From contig OY987303.1 in NCBI GenBank assembly GCA_963920635.1, positions 53,071,223-53,135,222 of the forward strand: a DNA stretch of 64,000 bases, in the 5' to 3' direction. Below are positions 1 through 10,700 of the stretch, piece by piece (within the stretch, counting starts at the first letter, position 1; the number at the start of each line of letters is the position of its first letter). Position numbers and translations under genes: made by a program. This DNA is from Pseudeuparius sepicola (Eukaryota; Arthropoda; Insecta; Coleoptera; Anthribidae). Under the pieces are notes generated by a model that worked only from the letters and a program-made list of their open reading frames with translations, was not told the origin of the DNA and ran no database searches.

Positions 1-112
1 AATAGGAATAGATACATTACCAAAGGCAAGTTTTGATTCACATTCAAGGTTTCCAGTTTTTAGCAAAAAAACTATTTACCATGCATTACAAAATAGGAAA
101 GACTGAAACTAC

Positions 113-139
113 CTTGTCTTCTTCCCCCGACCCGCTAAT
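113..139 (-). CDS. Candidate 27-nt GIGYF microexon
   Basis: On the minus strand a pyrimidine-rich acceptor (TTGCTTCTAG) is followed by 27 nt and a GTAG donor. Read in phase 0, which is the phase left by the exon ending at 431, it encodes ISGSGEEDK. This is only a splice-site and frame argument. No homology was recognised and it may be chance. Confidence 0.3.
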
Positions 140-430
140 CTAGAAGCAAAATAAAACCATGTTATTTGTATTAACGTGAGTAATCTATTCCTATATATCG
201 TTGGTTTTAAAGCTATTCAAACCTTCAAAGTTTCTCAATCTTTAGAACCAGAATATTTATAAATAATGGCTGAACAATGTAGGATTTATATATTTTTGTT
301 TAGAATTTGCAATTTTTTTTCTGTAAAAATCCATCCCCTTCATACTGTTGGCTTTTGCATGCAAATGCTCGCATTCAATTGTGAATCAAAATCATGTTTT
401 GTCGAGGCCTCAAGTTAAACTAACACTTAC

Positions 431-890
431 ATTGACATCCTCCTCTGACGTTGGCAGCAATGTTAAAGGCGCCAAGGGGACCTCCGAGTAGAGGGTCTTA
501 AAATTGGTCAGAGACGGCGGAGGTTTTAGGTTTTTGTCGAAAAGAGCCAACATCTCTTCTCGACCGTACCTAAAATCCACGAAACACAAATTACGATCCT
601 TTTCTTGGCTTTTCGATCTGAAAAAAAAATCGGAAGTATGTAATCGTAACCACAGTCGCTAACAAGATGTTACTCCATTGTTCACAGCCTACTGCAATGG
701 GTTAGTTTGGTATAAAAAAAACAACAACAACAGAAACTTATAGCTCATTTTCAGGGGAAATAAAAAGTATGAAGCATTACCGATAGTCGGCAAGTTGATA
801 TCGTGACCCTCCACTGGAGCCTCCGCCAGTACTACCTTCGGAAGAGAGGTTGCGGATCCAGTCCGGACCGAAGTTCATAGAATCAGTCAT
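431..890 (-). CDS. Gyf: GIGYF (GYF-domain protein), N-terminal exons; partial
   Basis: GIGYF proteins bind 4EHP/eIF4E2 and mRNA-silencing factors through a GYF domain and repress translation in the cytoplasm. Two coding exons are visible on the minus strand: 890-781 (starts at ATG 888-890) and 569-431. They join at codon phase 2 with AG and GT borders and give 83 codons ending in phase 0. The protein opens MTDSMNFGPDWIRNLSS, then a Gly/Ser linker, then YQLADYRYGREEMLALF, the signature N-terminus of insect and vertebrate GIGYF. The conserved YGREEMLALF segment is the 4EHP-binding region in this family (family knowledge). The GYF domain and the rest of the gene lie left of the window. The donor after 431 reads GTAAG. 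The upstream neighbour HSL is divergent, 3.8 kb away. Confidence 0.93.
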
Positions 891-2331
891 GCTGCAAAAT
901 AAACAAATCAAAAAAATCTTACCTAGACATAAAAAGTCAGCGTGAAACTGGAGCACAACTAACAGACAAAAATGGAGTCTTCTATTTATAGCTTTGCATT
1001 AGCACAAGGGTGGGACTGTGTAATCCAAGTGTCCCATGCCCAGATTTTCAATAATAAGAAATTGCATAATAAAAAAGGTTTTTCTTGTGTGAAAATCTTC
1101 CAAGGCCCCAGGCTAGACTAGCTGGCATTATGAGAACAGTTATCCAGCACGGCTTGTGTAGATTGGAAGTGAATATGCGTGTCGTTAGATTTTCCTTGGA
1201 AAACTTTTGCATATTTAAGTTGATTTAAACAGGGCAATCCACAGATTTACCTGAATTTTTCGATTTTCTCTTGCAAAAATGCAATCAACATAAATGGCTG
1301 CAGCTGAAATTGTAGGTTATCGCGCATGTGCCCAGCTGTCAACAACTGCGCAAAACCAAAAATCCCTTGATGGGATTTAAAAGGATCCAGCACTACAAAT
1401 CGTGTTAGATAAAGCTCTAATTAGATTTATTATGGGATAATAACCAGGAAGCACAAAAAACAAAATATTTATACATAAATTTTTAATTCGATAAATACCT
1501 TTCAATTTGAATAAACACGCAATTATTAAAAAATACTGAAGTATACTCCACCTGACCTTGAAAGTTTGAAATTGAAATTTGCCGCGTTTTCACATAAGCA
1601 TTTTTGCCCCTTTTGCTTTTTTTGCCTAAAGGTTACCTCGCTTGAAAAGAACCCCCCCCCCCCCGACAATGCTTGAGCCCAGGGTTTTTTAAGTTTATAT
1701 AAAAAAAACTAATTTAAATAAAAAGATAAATATATATATATATAGTCTTTATTGAAAAGTAAGGCAAAAGCAAAGCAAGGCGAAGTCTAGCGATTGGCTA
1801 CTCTACTAATTTGGGTTTAAATCCCGTTGGTTTTTTTATCACAATGTTTTTTTAACGACCTTCGAGTTTTTTTGAAATGGTGATTTTTCGATGATTTTTA
1901 ATTGTGGAGCAAGTGAAAATAATGAAATATTCTTTGCGTGAGAGGTTCTTGCTTTCCCAGTTTATTTATTAATCACAATCACAAAATATATAGGTTAGAT
2001 TAGTTAAAGTTATTAATGTTTCTTTTCCTGGCAATGCAGCCACCAATAGCCACCGAAAAAGACAAATATTTTCTGACCTAACCTTAACTGAACTAACCTT
2101 ATCTTAATCTAGCCATTCCGCTGATATCATCTCTATGATTCCGCTTGTCGAGAATCTATGGAATATGCCATTGAATATAAGAAATACGCTCCCTATAGAC
2201 TCAATGCTAAACTAGTCTATGGGCCATGCCAACAATGAACAAGAACAAAGAACACACCAGTGTAGAACCAAGGCTAGCACCGTTCCCATGGAGACGATGG
2301 CCCATATATTAGTTCGCATAGTCCCGTCGGG
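891..2331. other. GIGYF-HSL intergenic region, left part; no gene seen
   Basis: AT-rich sequence upstream of GIGYF. It holds a C-run near 1652, a short (TA)n at about 1732-1743 and a weak tRNA B-box-like string near 1812, but no coding exon I can support. The GIGYF promoter should lie in the first few hundred bases. Confidence 0.5.
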
Positions 2332-3685
2332 CAGGGTTGTTCCAGAGCGTACTATTGTACTGAATTCAGTACAATGCTTTTGTAAAAAGTACAACAGTAC
2401 CCCTTTCAATTTTTCAGTACAATCTTCTATTCTGCAAAAATGTTACCCTTTTTAATATACAGTTTTGATCTGATATCGAAAATCGACTTTTGTTGTTTTG
2501 AGTTTGTGACGTTTATGTTCTTCGTTCAGAAGCAGAAGTGTCATTATTTTGATTTTTTGGTTAGGTCTAACCTTGATATTTTGTGGCCGAATTGAGGGTT
2601 TCCTTGTGTGTCTCTCGATGTCAAAAACATTATATTATATTTGCTAATGCGCATGCTCCTGTGACTGCATTTCAATGGCCCAGTCTGGACTCTGAGTTTC
2701 TGCGCATCCTATATAGTATCCTATGTGTTAGAAAGAGATAAAAAATTACGTCCAGCGGTCTATTTACTTTACAACAACATGGTTGTGTTCAACGCAACAT
2801 AATTTTGGCAGCGCTGGCCAGCGCTTATACCCCGATTACTGTAAGAAGTCCCGATTTTGTCAGATGACATTCTCCATAAAATCCCTAGGAATTTTCTGTT
2901 AACCATGGGTATAACATTGGTATATACGTCTCAACCAGTTAATGGCGTCACTCGTTGATTTATGATGTGAAAAGTTACCCAAGTGATACAAAAAAAGAAC
3001 ATAATAAAATAAAAACCTTATTGCAATCACAATTATACCGCAACAAATAAAAATAACTATGGCTACAACTCATTTTAATAATAATTTCAAACGTCATGGA
3101 AACACATTCATTTTGGTATTTTGGTATAATCAGCTAGTCGCGTCTGCGTCTATGGTGCGTACTCGGGCAAATTTTATTTCGGTGTTGTGAAAGTGACAGT
3201 GAAGGTTTTCCGGATCGTTCAAAAGGGTTCAAACTATTTGGGCAGTGAAAATATTCGCGGGTTTTGTACGTTTCGTGAGTTTTACCGTTATCTGTGTTCA
3301 TGTTCGTTTTATTAGTAGTTATTCATTGTGCAAATGGGCTCGTTACTGACCTGGACTTATGACCCGGTTGCATTTTTTGCTGCATTGATGCCAACTTAGG
3401 ATGGCGAAATTACCAATTGACAGTCCCAGTAAGGACTTCTTAAAATAATTTGACTACACTATCTATATCCTTGTTTACTCCTATAAGAGCCTCAAGGATG
3501 ACAATATGAATTGACAGAAAGTGCTGCCAAAATTTTGTTGCGTTGAACACAACCAATAAAAAAAATAGAATATTGTAAAGATTATTCATTTGGTGCGTTA
3601 AAAAAAATCAGTACACTTTTTTCATATTCAGTACAATTTAAGTGGAACTGCCAGTACACTACATTTTAATTCGAGAACAACACTG
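2332..3685. mobile_element. hAT-like non-autonomous element with 8-bp TSD
   Basis: Termini are CAGGGTTGTTC on the left and CAACACTG on the right (reverse complement CAGTGTTGTTC). Perfect 8-bp target duplications CCGTCGGG lie at 2324-2331 and 3686-3693. Short CA-G-TG-like termini and 8-bp duplications are hallmarks of the hAT superfamily. AGTAC motifs recur just inside both ends (about 2350-2420 and 3610-3660), as expected of subterminal transposase sites. No transposase is present. A second inverted-repeat element is nested at 2781-3554. Confidence 0.8.
2781..3554. mobile_element. Nested TIR element (GGTTGTGTTCAACGCAAC ends)
   Basis: Inverted termini of about 35 bp begin GGTTGTGTTCAACGCAAC and match at about 33 of 35 positions. 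The core, about 2836-3457, is homologous in opposite orientation to the two halves of the element at 19672-20778. No clear target duplication or coding capacity was found. A 14-bp palindrome of the GCGCTGGCCAGCGC type lies just inside the left end. Confidence 0.65.
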
Positions 3686-3693
3686 CCGTCGGG

Positions 3694-4733
3694 GCATTCA
3701 GTCGTGTATAGCCCCAGATGACAGAAACTAACCTATATATTTCGTGACAGAAACTTGAATTTTGCAACTTTACACTATACTCATGGAAATGGAGTAGGGA
3801 GAACGCGCTTTGGCCTCTGCGCATCCGCCATTTGGGAATAGATTCTATCAAATAGACGCAGCGTCGGGGCGGTTAGGCAGTTCGTTACCGATTGTAGGGT
3901 TCCAAAGGAACCCTAACCGATTGTAGTAGAGATAATGCAGTGGCGTAGAGTGCGTTTTTGTGCAGTGTAGAATATCTACAGTTCTAAGTTCTTAATATTG
4001 TTATGTTATCCTGGCGAAGAATGTAAACAAACATAAACTGATTACCTATGTCCCTATATGGCGTCATCAGTAGTTTATTTGTACCTGTTCCCTAAAACTC
4101 TCAATAGCAGAAAAAATGTTATATAATAATCGTTTGAAATGACCTAAAACCGGTTTTGTAATATTATATAAACCAAATCCCAAACGTTTGTCAATTTCCT
4201 TTCATCCCTTAGATAGTAATTTAGGATCTTTTACTGAATTTTTTCAAATAAAAAATTCAAGTTGTCTGGATAAGTTAATAATACCGAACTGTGTCTTACT
4301 ACCACGTTATATAAATTACAAAATGCCCTGGTACTCCTCGGTATTTCTTAATTGATTTTCTTGAATACATCTCTGATTTCTATTCCTCCGATATGGCGTC
4401 AAGGTCATTGAATTTGCCGATGTTTTGTGAAGAGTAAGGTAGAAAGAAGGAATTTCTTATGCTCTGCTTTTATTCCTTTCTCTATGATTTGAACTACTCG
4501 CCGTCATACTTCATACTGGACATACCACCTACTGGCACTGGCCCAGATGTTTTATGTTTATTGCACAAAATATATAGGTTAGGTTAGGTTTATTGTTTTA
4601 TGACGACACATGACAATGACGTAAATTGGCAGTTTTCCTCAGCTCATAGAACATGTAATTTGTTTTCTTGGGTGCTTAAAATACCCATTAATTACCCGTC
4701 ATAAATGCCGTAAACATTAGTAATTAATTACAC
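3694..4733. other. Intergenic region upstream of HSL
   Basis: No exon or complete repeat was recognised. It contains a small hairpin near 3896-3920 (GGGTTCC/GGAACCC) and an insect-typical GGTTAGGTTAGG string near 4577. The main HSL promoter and 5' UTR should lie in its right part, but no strong TATA box decides a start. Confidence 0.4.
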
Positions 4734-7700
4734 ATGGTAATGATACCATCGGACACCAGTTCCCATAAAAATTTCAAGATGACAGACCCCAAAAATTCAA
4801 TTTCCAATGGCCTGAATCCCAAAGAATTAAACATTGAAACTCTCAAGGAATTATGCGTAAACAACGCCGAATATTTCTCAAAGGACAGTTCGGAGAATGG
4901 ACAGAGGATGTACATTTCTTTTCTAGCGATGCGAGATGCTATCGACGTTCTTTGGCCTAAAGTTTTGCGGATACGGGAACATGTAGCCGCGTTTGACTTT
5001 GACGAAGAAACCCCAGGAAACGGGTACAGAAGTTTCGTGAACGTTGTGTTGGCAGCTGTTAAATTAGGTACGCATCTCAATGAAAAAGTTGCTGCTAAAA
5101 GGGACAGTGTACTTTTTCGCAAAGCAGTAGTTACTAAGTAAGTAATAAATGATGTATCACACTTTATTGACATGTTTTTTTTACACAACTTTTGTTTTTA
5201 TGCTTTGGTATCAAATAAAGTGTCCCGATTATTTTCAGGGAGGTAGAATCTTGTTCGCACTTGATGTCAAGTTTGGACTCGTGCTTTAAGCACTTGGAAA
5301 CACTTTTATCGTGGAGTGATAAAGGAAATTTATTTCCGAACGAGGAACACTCGCCTGAAGAACTTTTATCGTTTCTTGAGGATGTTAATCAGTATTGTTT
5401 CTATGGACGAAATATGGGCTTCCAGGTAAGTTGAAAACATAATTTTCGTGCATCGATTTCAAGATTGAAGACAATTCATATTTATAATTTTAGTTCTGCG
5501 AATCTCTTAAAAATGTTCTACAATTCATCGCGTTGTCGATGGCAATATTCTCAGAGGCCTATTACAGTCAAGGTATTTTTTATTTATAATTTATACAACA
5601 TGTTCACCTTTAACTCTGAACTTTTATTTAATTGTCAATAGAAGGTATTTTGTGATGTTTACGTTTTCTCTCAAAGTCTGCTTTGTGTGGAAAAGTAAAT
5701 TACCCAGTTTTCATATTACAAGTCAACAAATACCTACAATAATTTTAGATCCAGAATTTACTTATCACTTATTTTTCTCTGTTATTATTATAATAAATAA
5801 ATGAATACAATACATTTTATATGAATACCTTAGAAATAGAAATTTGTAACACACAAAATATCTCTTTTTGACTAAATCTACTCACTATTAAAGTTTTCGG
5901 CCTCAGAGAAATCCAAGGATAGAGGGAGCAACAGCATCAAAATACACAGGTTTGTAGTCAACCAAAATCTTATGCAAATTTACCCCAGTAAACAAACATT
6001 AGGCCCATGTGTACAACACAGGGACTCTAAAGACTCCCTGGTACAACGCTTACCTGAGATAGGTTATATCCTGAGAAATATCAATTTGGCCACACATCAC
6101 ACACTTTCTGCGTCCCATTGTATACAAAATCAGTCACTATGTCCTAAATATTAATAAATAGCTTATAAATTAAAGGAAAAACAATTGAAAACACGAAAAA
6201 TGCATTGACTTGCTGGGCAAACACAAAACAAATACCGCCGAGTTAACGAACGCAGCGCCCGTGGCTGCATTGGCAGCGTTGCCATATTGGGCGGTTTGAG
6301 GTATCTGACGATATTATTAAAGTGATAATTAGCTACCATAATTACAGCGCAATTTAGTTTTAGTTTAAAATTGTTACATACAAGAAATTAATAACTACAT
6401 TTGTTAATTTAGCGTTATGGGAGGTGGGCCTTCATTTAATCCCATTATTAAACCGTTCTATTTTGAAATGAAATGCTGTAAACAATGGAGTACGTGGCAT
6501 CACTCAAAAAGATGTTGGCTCTGTTTACTTTTTGTTCTCACTCTCTCTATCCTTGGTTATTTCTCTGAGTTTTCGGCAATAAGAGTTAATCACCCCAACC
6601 CCAAATATCCATTTTTAGGTTCCCTAATATCCAAAGCCACAAACTCGTTTATGACGACAACAAAATACCTCACAGACCCCGAACAACGTGCCAGACGAAT
6701 CGTCAACGTCTCCCAAAATGCCGGCGTCGACTTTTGCAAGGCGTTTTGGTTCCTGTCGGAAAGCGAGCTGATGAATCAGTTACCCCCCGTCGTTGCGCCC
6801 AGCGTCGCCATCTCGAAAGTCATTAACATCCCCCCCGAACCGCTTACGATCGCCAACGAATTCGGCGAAGAAGTGAATATCCCCGTCCCGACTTCCTATT
6901 CGGGAATTAGGCCAGTACAGGTCCGTTTGATATGTCACAAGGAGCGCGACGGCATGGTCGGCACCAAGAACAAAAGCCCGTTGGAGAAATCGTCGAGGGG
7001 TCTGATTGTGCACTGCCACGGTGGCGGGTTCGTGGCCCAATCCTCGAAATCCCACGAGGTGTACCTGCGGGACTGGGCGAAAGACATCGACGTCCCGATT
7101 TTGAGCATCGATTACAGTTTGGCGCCGGAGGCCCCCTTCCCGAGGGCTTTGGAAGAGGTTCTGTACGCCTATTGTTGGGCGTTGAAGAATCACGCTATTC
7201 TCGGGAGCACAGGTTTGATTTTCAAGGTTCGGGTTTGGATTTTTAAGGTTTAACGTGACGTTTTGTTAGGGGAAAGGATTGTCGTGGCTGGCGACTCGGC
7301 AGGGGCTAATTTGATGTTGGCGACGACATTGAAGTGCATAAATATGAGGATACCAGCGCCACACGGGGTGTTTGTCGCGTATGTGGCGACAGTTGTCAAT
7401 TTAATACCATCCCCGTCGAGGCTGCTGTGCATGATGGACCCACTTTTACCATTTGGTTTCATGGTGCGATGTTTAAAAGGTTTGTGATTTTTATGGTTTT
7501 TGCATTTTTCAGTGTAATTGTTTGTTTAAACCTAGATAAACAACAATTACATTTAATGTAAACTAGGCACAATAGCAGCAACAATATAAAATATTGTGAA
7601 ATAAAAACAAATTTTTGCAATTATGAATGGGAAATTAATTAAATATTACCGGCAATATCGTTGAAATCTGAAATATGAGACACACTGTATAACTTCAAGA

Positions 7701-10700
7701 GGGTGTTCAGAATCACTTAAAGCCATTTTTGCCACAGAAATCTGAACCAAACTGATACTATTTATTTACTACCTCTGCCTATACCACTGAATATACCTAT
7801 TCCTACCTATTTCATGCTTCTTTGAGAATGGGGAACTTGCACAAATATTAAATTTGAAAAATATTACTTTCAAACATAATTTATTGCCACTAAATGAACC
7901 ACAATTCAGAAAAAACTCATTTTTTATTTTTATGTAATAAATATAAGCAATTAAAAACTGCATAATTCAAATCATTCTTGTAACGCGCCCTCCTTGGTTG
8001 TAACGTCAAGTAGCTCGTTGGTGGTGGCGCCTCTGGTGGGCGACAGCACCATGTGTATACTAATATGGGCGGCACATGTATAAAAACTACAGCACCACGC
8101 AAGCTTTGTTTATAAAGATCAACGAGAACTTCCCATCCTTGTCTATCCGTCTTATAGCCTTGATATTGTTGATAATGTTTAAAAAGAGTGTGCTGTATTA
8201 AATAGTTATTTACATTGCGAAATGCGTAAGCGCACTTTTTTGGCCGAGGAGGTTGTTTAACGCCCGTCTTGCCTTGGGTCTCAGAGGCCAAAAAGAGCTT
8301 ACGCTCGAGCAATGTATTACATTTTTCCTCCTACTCACAATTTCATATTAGGTAGGTAAGTACTTTGAATTAAAATACACTATGGCGTAGATTGTGAGAA
8401 CGGACCTCCTAAATAGGAGGCCTACTGCTGTTATTGTGAGTAATAATCTTCATAATAACCATTGTCCAGTTATTACTAAAAATGATAATCAGTGATAAAT
8501 ATAAGAGGTAGAATGCAGTGATAATTAAAAAAAACTTATTGTGGTTCTTATTTTTGGGTCGCCGAACTGTTTATTTTAACGTTAAATTTCCATTCTCCCT
8601 TCCCTAATTCTGTGTAGCTGTCACTCCTGTCACTGCCTTCTGATCGATCGAGCGGTGTGACGTCACAATCATTCCCGCGCTTTTCGTGTCGTTTTAAATG
8701 AATAGCTTGCGGTGACAACTTTAATTATTTATTGCAAATGAAATATTACGATTTGAGGGCTAATAATATGGTATGTGCTCTTTCTATAGATAGTCAAATA
8801 TATTAAAAATATTAAAAAAATGTTCAAGTTCCCCATTGGTTGGGACATATCCTACAAAATTATGATTATTATTGTGTGTGTTTACATATTTTTGACTGAA
8901 ATTTGATTTTGCCTGATATAATTTTTATGTTCTTTTAAATGAACATTAAACGGCCTACAAGTCTTCCCAACATGGAACTTTCCACATTCAGAAGGAATTT
9001 AATAAATGCAGTTTTTTGAACTTTGTACCTCATTAAATTCGCTTCGTTTTAAATAGCATCAATCTTAATGTATTTTTGGTTTTAAATACTGCTCTGGCAT
9101 TAAAAATATTGCCTATGCGTTTTAACTTATCTAATAGTCCAGGAATATAAGGATTAATTAATGGTTTATCCTGATGTAAGTTCCTTCATTTAATTTATTA
9201 TCATATACTGTTTTCTCCAAAATAATAGTTACATTTCCCCTATCTGCGGCAATATTTTAATTCTATCTGATTTAAGTGATCTAATTGCTGCTTTTTCTTC
9301 CTTTGAAATTATTGACTTTAGTTAAAAATATTTTTCTAAATTTTTTTTTATCTTACTAAATTCTTGATCTAGTTCCTCAGGTAATGCCTAAGCTGTTTCC
9401 TCTACCAATGCTACTATATCAATCAAGCTTAGAAACTTTCTTGTCAACAACATAAAAACTTAACGCTGCCAAAACTTACTTTCTGAAACTGTAAGATAAA
9501 TTAATTACCTACTGTTCTGTTGACGAAATTATTTTTTATTTGATTCAATTTCTAACTATGCCTTTCTTCAACTAATCTTTGGAATTTGTTAATCTGTGTA
9601 AGTTTAACTCTATCAAAATGCCTATGATAACTTATGCTGATATAATTTGATATGTAATTAAAATCATAAAAATATACCCTTGCATTTTTATTTTTATCTT
9701 TTAATCAGTTTGGTTCAGGCTTCTGTGGCGAAAAACCCAATTAAAGATTAAATAGAATAGTTATTTATGTACCAGGGCACTGAAGTTCAACTTTTTATGA
9801 CTCATGTGGAATTTAGTTGCAGAGGCCTCTGGCCGAGGCAAATAAACCACATGAGTCATAAAAAGAACTTCAGTGCCGAGGTACATATTATATATTTTTT
9901 GAAATCAGAAAAAACATGTTTTATTAGGCAAGAAAATAATAATAAGGGATCACCCGTCCATGAACGGACTACGCGCAGCGTTACTTGACTTTGACGATCG
10001 CTCTACCTAGGTCAAGTATGACAAAGAACAGAAAAACCAAACTGCTGCTTGTTGTGCAGCCTCCATAATAAATCTATTGATATTCAAACCTACTAAAATA
10101 TTTATACTGATAGATTGACTGAATTGGTAACAATTTCGCAATGTGTACGAATAGTTAAATGGGCCTTTATTGGCCGGGTTTTGAATATTTGGTCACTTTT
10201 GACGGGCGATGGCTCTGCGTCTGACGTTTGATGTTTACATCTCGCCAAGGCCTACTTATTGAAAAAATCGTACAATAATTGGCTACTTCAGTGCCGATTT
10301 CTGAGCTTTTAATGACGATTTTGAGACACTTCTCTGCCGATTTCAGGAAAAATATGTTATTTCAATTACGTGAAAAGAATCTATTGACAGACTAGACTAT
10401 ACATATATACAGTGTGTCCCAGGATTAGCGAATTCATAGGTGTAAATGACAAAAAATTTTCGAGTTGGGGTTCCGCCCTGCTTAGTTTGAAACTAATTTT
10501 TGACATAATTTTACTTTCGAAAAATCAAGTACGCCTTGGAAATTTTGAAAATACCGATTTTGTACACTAGTAAAGTGCCCCCTCTGTAGCTTTTACGACA
10601 AAATGTTATTAAAGAAAGTTGTTCAGAATGAAAAACTGAGTGTCTGTGCAAAATTTCAAAATGGTAGGCCTCCTTTGATTTTTGTCCCTTTTTTATTGGA

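Noticed and set aside
1770..1835. tRNA or SINE-like sequence with a B-box-like GGTTTAAATCCC
   Set aside because: No cloverleaf could be closed and no A box at the right distance.
6780..7246. 137-aa and 104-aa frames over HSL exon 4
   Set aside because: Shadow frames of the HSL catalytic exon caused by its higher GC content.
8301..8330. Minor 131-aa frame across 7917-8312 as a gene
   Set aside because: It lies in the TIR repeat, has no recognised domain, and its frame is not kept in the copy at 29385-30526.
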